Positions 55,362 through 64,000 of a DNA stretch of 64,000 nt are shown here, piece by piece (within the stretch, counting starts at the first letter, position 1; every line of letters starts with the position of its first letter). Position numbers and translations under genes: made by a program. The DNA lies in the NCBI RefSeq assembly GCF_023349185.1, contig NZ_JAKIKY010000006.1, positions 124,001-188,000 on the forward strand. The letters are read 5' to 3'. This stretch comes from Shewanella aquimarina (GTDB lineage Bacteria; Pseudomonadota; Gammaproteobacteria; Enterobacterales; Shewanellaceae). The notes under the pieces were generated by a model, which saw only the letters and a list, made by a program, of their open reading frames with translations, ran no database searches and was not told the DNA's origin.

Positions 55362-57275
55362 ATGAGTAATTGGTCTATTAAAGATGCTTATGTTGGTTAT
55401 AACGTTAATTACTGGAGCTCAGGGCTCTACGGCATAAGCGAGGCCGGTGAGGTGACGGTGTCCCCGGATCCTAATCATCCTGAGCACACTATAGGGTTAA
55501 ATGAACTCGCTAAGGATATGGTCAAATCCGGCGTGGCCTTGCCTGTATTGGTGCGCTTCCCGCAGATCCTGCATCACAGAGTCAATAGCCTGTGTAACGC
55601 CTTCAATCAGGCGATCACCCGTTATGACTATCAGTCAGATTATCTGCTTGTCTATCCCATCAAGGTGAACCAACAGCAAACTGTGGTCGAAGAGATCCTG
55701 GCGAGCCAGGTCTCTAAAGAGGTGCCGCAGCTTGGCCTAGAGGCCGGTAGTAAGCCTGAGCTGATGGCGGTACTCGCCATGGCGCAGAAGGCCAGCTCGG
55801 TGATCATCTGTAATGGCTACAAAGATGTGGAATATATTCGCCTGGCGCTGATCGGCGAAAAACTGGGTCACCAGGTCTATATCGTGCTGGAGAAGCTCTC
55901 AGAGCTAAAGGTCGTCCTCGAAGAAGCCAAGAAGCTGGGCGTGACTCCGCGTCTTGGTCTGCGTGTGCGTCTGGCCTTCCAGGGCAAGGGCAAGTGGCAA
56001 GCCAGTGGCGGTGAGAAGTCTAAATTTGGTCTGTCTGCGGCTCAGGTGCTGAACGTTATCGACTCACTCAAAGCGCAGGACATGCTCGACAGCCTGCAGC
56101 TGCTGCACTTCCACCTGGGCTCGCAAATCGCCAACATTCGCGATATCCGTAGCGGTGTGAGTGAGGCGGGACGCTTCTACTGTGAACTGCAGAAGATGGG
56201 CGCTAACGTTAAGTGCTTCGACGTGGGCGGCGGCCTGGCGGTGGACTATGACGGTACTCGTAGCCAGAGCAGCAACTCGATGAACTATGGCCTGACCGAA
56301 TACGCCAATAACATCGTCAGCGTGCTGAATGATATGTGCCGCGAGTACGATCAGCCTATGCCGCGTCTCATCTCTGAGTCTGGTCGCTATCTCACGGCGC
56401 ACCACGCCGTGTTGATCACCGATGTGATTGGCACCGAGGCCTATAAGCCTGAAGATCTGCAGGCGCCGGACGAAGAGGCACCGCAGCAACTGAAGAACAT
56501 GTGGGATTCATGGGGTGAGGTGAGTGGCCGCGCCGATCAACGCGCCCTGATCGAGATCTACCATGACGTACAGAGCGATCTGGCCGAGGTGCACTCACTG
56601 TTTGCGCTAGGTCAGATGAGCCTGTCCGACAGGGCCTGGGCGGAGCAGATGAATCTGCGCGTCTGTTACGAGCTGAAGGGCGTGATGAGTGGTAAGTACC
56701 GTTTCCACCGTCCGGTGATCGACGAGCTCAACGAGAAGCTGGCGGACAAGTTCTTCGTCAACTTCTCGCTGTTCCAGTCGCTGCCCGATGCCTGGGGTAT
56801 CGATCAGGTGTTCCCTGTGATGCCACTAAGCGGTCTGGATAAGGCGCCCGAGCGCCGCGCCGTAATGCTGGACATCACCTGTGACTCAGACGGTACTGTG
56901 GATCAGTACGTCGACGGTCAGGGTATCGAAACCACGCTGCCGGTTCCGGCCTGGAGCGCAGAGAGCCCATACCTTATCGGTTTCTTCCTGGTGGGTGCCT
57001 ACCAGGAGATCCTTGGCGATATGCACAACCTGTTCGGTGACACTAACTCGGCCGTGGTCAGGTTAGACGATGATGGCCTGGTGAATATCGAATCGGTACT
57101 GGCCGGTGATACGGTTGCCGACGTGCTGCGCTACGTTAATCTCGATGCCGTCTCTTTCATGCGTACCTATGAGGAGTTGGTGAACCTGCACATTCAGGAA
57201 GATGAGCGGGCCAACATTCTTGAAGAGCTGCAGATTGGACTGAAGGGCTACACCTATCTGGAAGATTTTTCCTGA
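55362..57275 (+). CDS. speA: Biosynthetic arginine decarboxylase
   Basis: A 637-residue fold-type III PLP decarboxylase (E. coli 658). The PLP-lysine is in [15 protein letters not shown] near residue 101. [26 protein letters not shown] and [15 protein letters not shown] are family blocks. The C-terminal active-site segment [18 protein letters not shown] holds the Cys. It makes agmatine from arginine for putrescine synthesis with speB. The order speA / AdoMetDC-like / speB is contiguous on the + strand. Confidence 0.97.
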   Translation: MSNWSIKDAYVGYNVNYWSSGLYGISEAGEVTVSPDPNHPEHTIGLNELAKDMVKSGVALPVLVRFPQILHHRVNSLCNAFNQAITRYDYQSDYLLVYPIKVNQQQTVVEEILASQVSKEVPQLGLEAGSKPELMAVLAMAQKASSVIICNGYKDVEYIRLALIGEKLGHQVYIVLEKLSELKVVLEEAKKLGVTPRLGLRVRLAFQGKGKWQASGGEKSKFGLSAAQVLNVIDSLKAQDMLDSLQLLHFHLGSQIANIRDIRSGVSEAGRFYCELQKMGANVKCFDVGGGLAVDYDGTRSQSSNSMNYGLTEYANNIVSVLNDMCREYDQPMPRLISESGRYLTAHHAVLITDVIGTEAYKPEDLQAPDEEAPQQLKNMWDSWGEVSGRADQRALIEIYHDVQSDLAEVHSLFALGQMSLSDRAWAEQMNLRVCYELKGVMSGKYRFHRPVIDELNEKLADKFFVNFSLFQSLPDAWGIDQVFPVMPLSGLDKAPERRAVMLDITCDSDGTVDQYVDGQGIETTLPVPAWSAESPYLIGFFLVGAYQEILGDMHNLFGDTNSAVVRLDDDGLVNIESVLAGDTVADVLRYVNLDAVSFMRTYEELVNLHIQEDERANILEELQIGLKGYTYLEDFS

Positions 57276-57352
57276 TTGGCAGGCTAGCCTGTTTCGCCTG
57301 GGATCTCGGCTGATTTATGCCGGGATCCTTTAAGACGATGAGGAGCGGGTAG

Positions 57353-58273
57353 ATGTATTTTGAAGGGGCGGAGAAGCGCTTATCGCTGACGCTGGCGCCG
57401 GGTTGTCCGTCGCTCAGGGCCTTGGGCGATGCCTATTGGCGCCGCGCCCTTTTAAAGAGTGATACAGAGATCCTCTCTAAGCTAAGCAGTGAGCAATGCG
57501 ACGCATACCTGCTGAGCGAGTCCAGCCTGTTCGTCTGGCACGATAGCCTGGTGCTCATCACCTGTGGCAACACCCGGCTTATCGAGACGGTACTGTTTCT
57601 GGTCGATTCATTAGGTGGCAAGCAACTTGCCAGCCTGAGTTTTCAGCGTAAGAGCGAGATCTTACCCGCCTTGCAGAGCAGTCGCTTCGAGGAAGATATC
57701 GCCCGTCTGAGTGGCATGCTAAGGGGTAATGCCTATCGTATCGGCCATTTGGATGGTCATTATCATCAACTGTTCTTTTCGGGAAAAATGGCGCGGCTCA
57801 AGCCCGTGCAAGTGGTGCAGATGTACCATATTCGCGGCGATGTGGCCGACTTTCTGCTGAGCGATAAGCAATCGACTCAAGCGATCGCCAGCAGACTGAA
57901 TTTATCCCTGCTTTTGTCTGGGTTTGATTTAGATGCGCACCTGTTTTCGCCCCTTGGCTATTCGCTCAATGCCCTGCGCGGTGAGGACTATTTCACCCTG
58001 CACATTACCCCCCAAGAGACGAGTTCCTATGTGAGTCTTGAAACGAATTTGTCGCTCGGCGCCGGTCTTGACGGTATAGTAGTTGAGTTACTCAAGCGCT
58101 TGAATCCTCTCAGCTGGGACATTGCAGGATTTGAGGCCGAGGAGCCAGGATATTGCCCCGAGCAGTATAGTCTGCAGGCTCGCGGCGAACTTGCCTTGGC
58201 TGATGGTCAAGGTTTATATATAAAACACTATAAACAGCGTGATTGTGAGCAGTTGTTGCCCGTTACGTTGTGA
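57353..58273 (+). CDS. Eukaryote-type S-adenosylmethionine decarboxylase
   Basis: A 306-residue pyruvoyl enzyme of the eukaryotic AdoMetDC family, not bacterial SpeD. FEGAEK at residues 3-8 matches human FEGTEK (Glu8, Glu11). The self-cleavage site LSESS has Glu56/Ser57, which becomes the pyruvoyl group. Cys71 sits 14 residues on, as human Cys82 does from Ser68. GYSLN (Ser204), FTLHITP (His217) and YVSLETNLS (Glu230) match human Ser229, His243 and Glu256. It would make decarboxylated AdoMet for spermidine, but no spermidine synthase is encoded here. GAGGAG precedes the ATG. Confidence 0.9.
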   Translation: MYFEGAEKRLSLTLAPGCPSLRALGDAYWRRALLKSDTEILSKLSSEQCDAYLLSESSLFVWHDSLVLITCGNTRLIETVLFLVDSLGGKQLASLSFQRKSEILPALQSSRFEEDIARLSGMLRGNAYRIGHLDGHYHQLFFSGKMARLKPVQVVQMYHIRGDVADFLLSDKQSTQAIASRLNLSLLLSGFDLDAHLFSPLGYSLNALRGEDYFTLHITPQETSSYVSLETNLSLGAGLDGIVVELLKRLNPLSWDIAGFEAEEPGYCPEQYSLQARGELALADGQGLYIKHYKQRDCEQLLPVTL

Positions 58274-58300
58274 TCTTTACTTCTATGATTTGGAGCATAT

Positions 58301-59224
58301 ATGACCACTATTGCAGATAAGCCTGATTACTCGCTTTACTCAAATGCATTTGGTTATTTAAGACAGCCACTAGACTTTAAACCGCTCGAGAGCGATGCCG
58401 ATGTGGTGGTACTGGGCTTGCCGTTTGATATGGCGACTACGGGCCGCTCGGGTGGTCGTATGGGCCCTGGCGCCATACGTCAGGCATCGGTAAACCTGGC
58501 CTGGGAAGAGTGCCGTTGGCCATGGGATTTTAAGTTGTCCGATCACCTTAAAATGGTCGATGCGGGCGATCTGGTCTTCGATTGTGGCGATGCAGCCGAT
58601 TTTACCCAGCGTGTCGAAGACTTCGCGACGGCCATTCTCGACTCTGGTAAGGCACTACTCAGCTTCGGTGGCGATCACTTTGTGACCCTGCCGCTACTGC
58701 GTGCCCACTACAAGAAGCATGGCAAGATGGCGCTGCTGCATTTCGATGCCCACACAGACACCTATAGCCAGGGCAGCAAGTACGACCATGGCACCATGTT
58801 CTTCCACGCGCCAAATGAAGGGATCATCGATGCCTCTCACTCTGTGCAGGTGGGGATCCGTACCGAGTATGACAAGCCAAGCCACCTGTTTAAGGTGATC
58901 GACGCCGCCGCGGCCAACGAGTTAAGCGCTGATGAGATTATCGCCCAGATTAAAGACCGTGTCGGCGACATGCCTTTGTACGTCACCTTCGACATCGACT
59001 GTCTGGATCCAGCCTTCGCGCCGGGCACGGGTACGCCTGTATGTGGTGGCCTCACCAGCGACAAGGCGATGAAGATCATTCGCGGTCTGCGCGGCATGAA
59101 CGTGGTGGGCATGGACGTGGTAGAGGTGGCGCCAGCCTATGATAGTGCCGAGATCACCGCATTGGCCGGCGCGACGTTAGGCCTTGAGATGCTACACGTT
59201 TGGGCTTGTGCCCATAAGAAGTAA
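58301..59224 (+). CDS. speB: Agmatinase
   Basis: A 307-residue ureohydrolase. Manganese ligands lie in [23 protein letters not shown] and [32 protein letters not shown] is near the N-terminus. It cuts agmatine to putrescine and urea, completing the SpeA pathway. It lies 27 bp after the AdoMetDC gene, so cotranscription is likely. pdxH, which makes the PLP cofactor that SpeA needs, follows after 27 bp. Confidence 0.96.
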   Translation: MTTIADKPDYSLYSNAFGYLRQPLDFKPLESDADVVVLGLPFDMATTGRSGGRMGPGAIRQASVNLAWEECRWPWDFKLSDHLKMVDAGDLVFDCGDAADFTQRVEDFATAILDSGKALLSFGGDHFVTLPLLRAHYKKHGKMALLHFDAHTDTYSQGSKYDHGTMFFHAPNEGIIDASHSVQVGIRTEYDKPSHLFKVIDAAAANELSADEIIAQIKDRVGDMPLYVTFDIDCLDPAFAPGTGTPVCGGLTSDKAMKIIRGLRGMNVVGMDVVEVAPAYDSAEITALAGATLGLEMLHVWACAHKK

Positions 59225-59251
59225 ACTAAACGGGACAGGGTAAGGAAGCAG

Positions 59252-59908
59252 ATGTCGAACTTAAGTGATATTAGACGAGAATACACCCTGGGCGGGCTGC
59301 ACCGAGAGGAGCTGCCCGACAATCCCATGGTGTTGTTTGAGAAGTGGATAGAGCAGATCCGTGATGCGGAGATCCTGCCGGATCCCACCGCCATGTCGGT
59401 GGCGACCGTCGATGCCGAAGGTCAGCCGTTTCAGCGCATCGTGCTGCTAAAACGCTTCGATGACGATGGCTTTGTGTTTTTCACTAACCTGGCCAGTCGC
59501 AAGGCGGAGCAGATAGCGCAAAACAACAAGGTGAGCCTGCTGTTTCCCTGGCACGCCCTAGAGCGTCAGGTGGCGGTAACGGGCGTGGCGGAGCAGCTGT
59601 CCACCACCGAGGTGCTTAAGTACTTTGTTACGCGTCCCAAGGAGAGTCAGATCGCCGCCTGGGTGTCTAAACAATCCAGTAAGATCTCTGCGCGTCAGGC
59701 GCTTGAAAGCAAGTTTGCCGAGATGAAGGCCAAGTTCAGCCAGGGTGAGGTGCCACTGCCTAAGTTCTGGGGTGGTTATCGTGTGCGGCCCAGCAGCATA
59801 GAGTTCTGGCAGGGCGGTGAATATCGACTGCACGATCGCTTTCTCTATACGCGTCAAGACGCTAGCCGCCTGGATAGTGGCTGGAATATCGACCGTCTGG
59901 CGCCTTAA
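59252..59908 (+). CDS. pdxH: Pyridoxamine 5'-phosphate oxidase
   Basis: A 218-residue FMN enzyme, the E. coli length. It has [54 protein letters not shown], the FMN segment [19 protein letters not shown] and the C-terminal [21 protein letters not shown]. It ends with the conserved WNIDRLAP. It produces pyridoxal 5'-phosphate, required by SpeA in the same strand run. Confidence 0.97.
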   Translation: MSNLSDIRREYTLGGLHREELPDNPMVLFEKWIEQIRDAEILPDPTAMSVATVDAEGQPFQRIVLLKRFDDDGFVFFTNLASRKAEQIAQNNKVSLLFPWHALERQVAVTGVAEQLSTTEVLKYFVTRPKESQIAAWVSKQSSKISARQALESKFAEMKAKFSQGEVPLPKFWGGYRVRPSSIEFWQGGEYRLHDRFLYTRQDASRLDSGWNIDRLAP

Positions 59909-59940
59909 GTGTTTTTCGTTAAAGAGATGCTTTAATAATA

Positions 59941-59967
59941 AAAAACCACCGCTTGCGGTGGTTTTTT
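59941..59967. terminator. Bidirectional terminator after pdxH
   Basis: AAAAACCACCGC / GCGGTGGTTTTTT with a TT loop. It ends the + strand run and also the gene at 59988 (-). Confidence 0.9.
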
Positions 59968-59987
59968 GTTTTAAGTGATGCCTGTGG

Positions 59988-60764
59988 TTACCATTTCTTC
60001 TTCGGCTGGAACAGCACATCGATATCGTCTTCTTCGCTCTTCTGTTGTGGGGCATTAGGCTGGGCCATCTTCTGCGCTCCCATGATCTCATCGAGGAGCA
60101 ACTTGGCTTCATCCACCTTCTTGGTGATAAAAGGATCGTTTGGCGTCAGCGCCTTAATGGTGTGCAGGGTCGCCAATGCCTTGGTTACCATCTGCTTGGA
60201 GGAACCATATTGCTTCATGAAGCAGGCGGTGCGGGCGCGGGACAACATAGAATCTACATTGATCCTCAGCTGCAGGCTATCTACACGAGCCTCTTCCTGG
60301 GCGAAAACGTTAGGGTCGACCTTGCCCTTGTTGTGTTCGGCGCGCAAGATGGCCTTGAGTTTCTTTAACACCTTAACCAGATCCAGGATCTGTTTGTCTG
60401 TGTCCGGCAGGCGAAAGCTCTCTATGGCTGGGGTCTGTTTCTGGGCGTTGTTCAGGTTCTCTATCTGGCCAGTAAGATCGGTGAGACGACGCTGGTAGTC
60501 GCCCGCCTGAGGGCCGCCTAAGGTGACAGACTGGCTTAAGGCGTCTTGTACTCGCTTATAGAGGATGAGCACCAGATTGGTAGAGCAGGGAAACATTCCT
60601 GTGCATGAAAGCACGTTTTCGGTTTCATCGATGATGGCTCTTTGTCTGGCTAATTCTGTTCTTCGCTCGGCCTCGGCACGTTCTTTTTGTTGTTGGATGA
60701 CATTGATGCCAATAACCAATAGCAACAATGCACCGATGAGGATCAGAACCAAAGTAAAAATCAT
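59988..60764 (-). CDS. Uncharacterised membrane-anchored helical protein
   Basis: I do not recognise this 258-residue protein. One N-terminal membrane helix (about 2-24, MIFTLVLILIGALLLLVIGI) is followed by a cytoplasmic or periplasmic body of about 230 residues. The body is almost wholly helical with heptad-like stretches (QQQKERAEAERRTELARQ, RRLTDLTGQIENLN, LVKVLKKLKAILRAEHN). The tail (EEDDIDVLFQPKKKW) is acidic then basic. A Cys pair (CTGMFPC) sits near residue 55. It is divergent from cysB and shares a terminator with pdxH. It could be a scaffold or envelope protein. Confidence 0.75.
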   Translation of the reverse strand: MIFTLVLILIGALLLLVIGINVIQQQKERAEAERRTELARQRAIIDETENVLSCTGMFPCSTNLVLILYKRVQDALSQSVTLGGPQAGDYQRRLTDLTGQIENLNNAQKQTPAIESFRLPDTDKQILDLVKVLKKLKAILRAEHNKGKVDPNVFAQEEARVDSLQLRINVDSMLSRARTACFMKQYGSSKQMVTKALATLHTIKALTPNDPFITKKVDEAKLLLDEIMGAQKMAQPNAPQQKSEEDDIDVLFQPKKKW

Positions 60765-60908
60765 AGATCTACCAATTTTTATGCAATTCCATTAATGCTA
60801 CTATAAATCAACACGCTAGCATAGTTATCTTAGACTAGCTTTATCGTTATGTCGTGTGATTCATCTCACCTCTATGCTATATTCCCCTTTGATTTAATTT
60901 TTCGCCTG

Positions 60909-60931
60909 TACTATAACTAATTATTATAGTA
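60909..60931. promoter_or_regulatory. A/T-rich palindrome upstream of cysB
   Basis: TACTATAA and TTATAGTA are inverted around CTAATTA, 73 bp before the cysB start. LysR-type regulators often bind such sites in their own promoters; CysB autoregulates in E. coli. The match to a CysB site is not specific. Confidence 0.35.
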
Positions 60932-60976
60932 ACTCTTATGATTAGGGTACCGATTTCAGGCCGTGGCGCTCACTAA

Positions 60977-61978
<1,002 letters not shown>

Positions 61979-62022
61979 GGCGAGCGTTTGAGCTTAACTA
62001 AGATAAGCAGATGTTTAGCCAT

Positions 62023-62052
62023 AAAAAAACTCGCCCTAGGGCGAGTTTTTTT
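62023..62052. terminator. Bidirectional terminator between cysB and sdaA
   Basis: ACTCGCCC / GGGCGAGT with a TA centre is flanked by seven As and seven Ts. It serves two convergent genes. Confidence 0.92.
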
Positions 62053-62071
62053 ATGTTTCATTCATTGCCGA

Positions 62072-63448
62072 TTAACACTCGACTATGTTAACGGCCAGGC
62101 CGCCCTTAGCGGTTTCCTTGTACTTGCTGCGCATATCTTTGCCGGTATCCATCATGGTCTTGATCACCTTATCCAGGGAGACCTTGTGGTTGCCGTCGCC
62201 GCGCATCGCTAGGCGTGAGGCGTTGATTGCCTTTACCGCGCCCATGGCATTACGCTCGATGCAAGGCACCTGAACTAGGCCGCCAACAGGGTCGCAGGTG
62301 AGGCCCAGGTTGTGCTCCATGCCGATCTCGGCGGCGTTTTCCACATGCTCTACTGTGCCACCCATTATCTCAGTGAGTGCAGCGGCGGCCATGGAACAAG
62401 CCACGCCCACTTCGCCCTGACAGCCCACTTCGGCCCCCGAGATTGAGGCGTTCTTCTTATAGAGGATGCCAATGGCGGCCGCGGTCAGCAGGTATTGGCA
62501 ACAGATATCCAGATCCACCTCTTGAACGAAGGTATCGTAATAGCAGAGCACGGCCGGAATGATGCCGGCGGCGCCGTTGGTCGGTGCCGTCACCACGCGA
62601 TCGCCGGCGGCGTTTTGTTCGTTAACCGCCAGGGCAAACAGATCGACCCAATCCATGGCGGTCAGCGGATCAACCACCGTCTTGCTCTCGGCCTTAAGGC
62701 GTCGATACAGCGCCGGTGCCCGGCGTCTGAGTTTCAGGCCGCCAGGGAGTATGCCCTCCTTCTGATAGCCACGCTCGACACAGGTCTTCATGGTCTGCCA
62801 GATGGTCCACAGGCGCTCCTTGATGTCCTTCTCGCTGGCGATAGACAGCTCGTTCTCCATCATCAGCGCAGAGATACTCAGACCGTTCTCGACGCACATG
62901 TCCAGCAGCTCGGCCGCGCTGTTAAAGTCATAGGGCGCCGCTTCGATAGGAGAGGCGGGCGAGGCATCCTGCGCCTGGATCTCATCCTCATCTAAGATGA
63001 AGCCACCACCAACAGAGTAGTAGGTGCGCTGGTAGATACAGTTTCCCTTGGCATAGGCGTAAAGGGTCATGGCGTTGGCGTGGGCCGGCAGACTCTTGCG
63101 TCTGTGGTAGGTGATGCCATCTTCACGGCTGAAGCGCACCACCTTGTTGTTGGGCATGGTTAAGGTTTGTGTGTCGTGTACCTGCGCCAGGGTGGCGTCG
63201 ATTTTGTCGGTATCCACGGTTTCAGGGGCTTCGCCCATCAGGCCTAAGATCACCGCCTTGCCTGTGCCGTGGCCCTTACCGGTTTGGCCGAGTGAGCCAA
63301 ACAGCTCTGATCTCAGCTCATCTGTGTCTGCTAGATGACCATGTTTTTCTAAATCTTGAATGAAGACATTACCCGCTTTCATCGGGCCAACGGTATGGGA
63401 GCTTGAGGGCCCGATACCAATTTTAAACATGTCAAAAACGCTAATCAT
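62072..63448 (-). CDS. sdaA: L-serine ammonia-lyase (iron-sulfur type)
   Basis: A 458-residue single-chain L-serine deaminase. It has [21 protein letters not shown] at the N-terminus and [17 protein letters not shown]. The [4Fe-4S] cysteines are in [15 protein letters not shown] and [17 protein letters not shown]. It converts serine to pyruvate and ammonia. It is convergent with cysB, a regulator that responds to acetylserine made from the same serine pool; that link is only inference. Confidence 0.96.
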   Translation of the reverse strand: MISVFDMFKIGIGPSSSHTVGPMKAGNVFIQDLEKHGHLADTDELRSELFGSLGQTGKGHGTGKAVILGLMGEAPETVDTDKIDATLAQVHDTQTLTMPNNKVVRFSREDGITYHRRKSLPAHANAMTLYAYAKGNCIYQRTYYSVGGGFILDEDEIQAQDASPASPIEAAPYDFNSAAELLDMCVENGLSISALMMENELSIASEKDIKERLWTIWQTMKTCVERGYQKEGILPGGLKLRRRAPALYRRLKAESKTVVDPLTAMDWVDLFALAVNEQNAAGDRVVTAPTNGAAGIIPAVLCYYDTFVQEVDLDICCQYLLTAAAIGILYKKNASISGAEVGCQGEVGVACSMAAAALTEIMGGTVEHVENAAEIGMEHNLGLTCDPVGGLVQVPCIERNAMGAVKAINASRLAMRGDGNHKVSLDKVIKTMMDTGKDMRSKYKETAKGGLAVNIVEC

Positions 63449-63611
63449 TATAAAACCCTGTTGTAATCATTATTTTCGTTATGCAATCTCAGTGATTTTA
63501 GGCCAATTTATTTATTCATGCCTGAGGGGGCGTTAATGTGGCCCCGTTGTGCTAATCTTGCGAGCACATTAAGATCGTCAATTATTAAGTATCCCATACT
63601 TTAGTCGCAGC

Positions 63612-63650
63612 TTTCGCATTAGTTTTTTTCAAGAAAAAGTTTCGCATTAG
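63612..63650. promoter_or_regulatory. Direct repeat in the sdaA-nagZ gap
   Basis: TTTCGCATTAG occurs twice (63612-63622 and 63640-63650), starts 28 bp apart, with a TTTTTTTCAAGAAAAA segment between. It may be a regulator site for sdaA or nagZ. The 358-bp gap (63449-63806) holds no gene I can support. Confidence 0.4.
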
Positions 63651-63712
63651 GCATACTATTGCTAACCGCGGAGGCTTGAGGAGAGCTGCTCGATGATTTG
63701 TGGTTTTATCAA

Positions 63713-63722
63713 TTGTATACAA
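63713..63722. promoter_or_regulatory. TTGTATACAA palindrome upstream of nagZ
   Basis: A perfect 10-bp palindrome, 85 bp before nagZ. Operators of FCD-type GntR regulators often contain TTGTATACAA, so a GntR site is possible. No GntR gene is in the window. Confidence 0.4.
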
Positions 63723-63806
63723 AAACTTAGGTGATTTCGCCTTTCTGAGTGTTTGTTTAGCGTTAGCGTCAATTAAACTGATTTAACAGTTTTTCTAGGG
63801 GGAGTT

Positions 63807-64000
63807 GTGAGTTATTTAATGATGGATTTATTATCCACCGAGATGAATGCGCAGGAGCAAGCGCAGTTGATGCATCCCATGGTCGGTGGGCTGATATTGT
63901 TTTCCCGCAACTACCAAGATCGCGACCAGCTCTGCGCCTTGGTGGCCTCCGTGCGTGCCCTAAGACCCGAACTGCTTATCGCAGTAGACCATGAGGGAGG
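63807..64000 (+). CDS. nagZ: Beta-N-acetylglucosaminidase NagZ, 5' part
   Basis: The gene is cut by the window end after about 64 codons. The translated part (SYLMMDLLSTEMNAQEQAQL, MHPMVGGLILFSRNYQDRDQ, ending ELLIAVDHEGG) aligns with the NagZ N-terminus, including the family VDxEGG motif. NagZ removes GlcNAc from anhydromuropeptides in cell-wall recycling. GTG at 63807 follows AGGGGGAG; ATG at 63819 is an alternative. Confidence 0.92.
   Translation, partial: MSYLMMDLLSTEMNAQEQAQLMHPMVGGLILFSRNYQDRDQLCALVASVRALRPELLIAVDHEG

Noticed and set aside
57353..58273. Ordinary bacterial SpeD
   Set aside because: SpeD chains are shorter and lack the FEGxEK, LSESS and YVSLETNLS blocks seen here.

Overview
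The window is chromosomal DNA from a gammaproteobacterium, most probably a Shewanella. The evidence is the gene content and order: clpS-clpA / infA / bpt-aat, rne-rluC, yceD-rpmF-plsX-fabHDG-acpP-fabF, speA / eukaryote-type AdoMetDC / speB, and bifunctional MsrB-MsrA, together with close protein similarity to E. coli/Vibrio/Shewanella families. The species cannot be fixed from sequence alone. I see no tRNA or rRNA genes, prophage, insertion sequence with a transposase, CRISPR array or restriction/defence system. The window is mostly core genome, and the less ordinary signals lie between genes.

Layout. 1-5 kb: cspD (cut by the window edge), the N-degron proteolysis genes clpS-clpA, infA, and the overlapping aminoacyl-transferase pair aat-bpt. 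5-9 kb: a glycine-zipper envelope protein, an Ala/Lys-rich protein, a Nif3/YbgI protein and metG. 9-16 kb: a tightly packed + strand operon-like run apbC-udk-dcd-pabC-mltG-tmk-holB-pilZ-tatD (nucleotide metabolism, DNA polymerase III delta prime, cell wall). 16-28 kb: a candidate small RNA, rsmF, an SpmA-SpmB fusion, a beta-barrel protein, dgkA, a secreted ATP-dependent DNA ligase (Lig E type), an LMW tyrosine phosphatase, rbgA, an Fe(II)/2OG-type oxygenase, msrBA and a SulP transporter. 27-36 kb: rne with a structured 5' leader, rluC, a HAD phosphatase, a GAF-PAS-GGDEF protein and maf/yceF. 36-42 kb: the fatty-acid synthesis cluster. 42-46 kb: a small membrane protein, a hotdog thioesterase, an FGGY kinase and a beta-hydroxyacid dehydrogenase. 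46-55 kb: cdd, sbcB, an uncharacterised protein, rlmA, a cold-shock gene, an ABC exporter, yceH and cvfB. 55-64 kb: polyamine genes speA / AdoMetDC / speB, pdxH, an uncharacterised membrane-anchored protein, cysB, sdaA and the start of nagZ.

How genes work together. ClpS, ClpAP, Aat and Bpt form the bacterial N-degron pathway. The fab cluster and the pabC-mltG-tmk-holB-tatD run are contiguous in E. coli but lie about 20 kb apart here, in the reverse order. SpeA and SpeB convert arginine to agmatine and then putrescine, and the eukaryote-type AdoMetDC between them would supply decarboxylated AdoMet, or has another decarboxylase role.

Most notable signals. (1) A dispersed repeat of about 160-170 bp with terminal inverted repeats is present twice in opposite orientations; each copy directly follows a stop codon in the same gene-relative orientation. 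(2) A three-hairpin small-RNA candidate lies downstream of rsmF. (3) A family-like set of degenerate tandem repeats with periods of 11 to 16 bp sits in four intergenic gaps. (4) A 29-codon upstream ORF ends 15 nt before speA. (5) The rne leader has two nested stem systems. None of these is proven to be functional from sequence alone.
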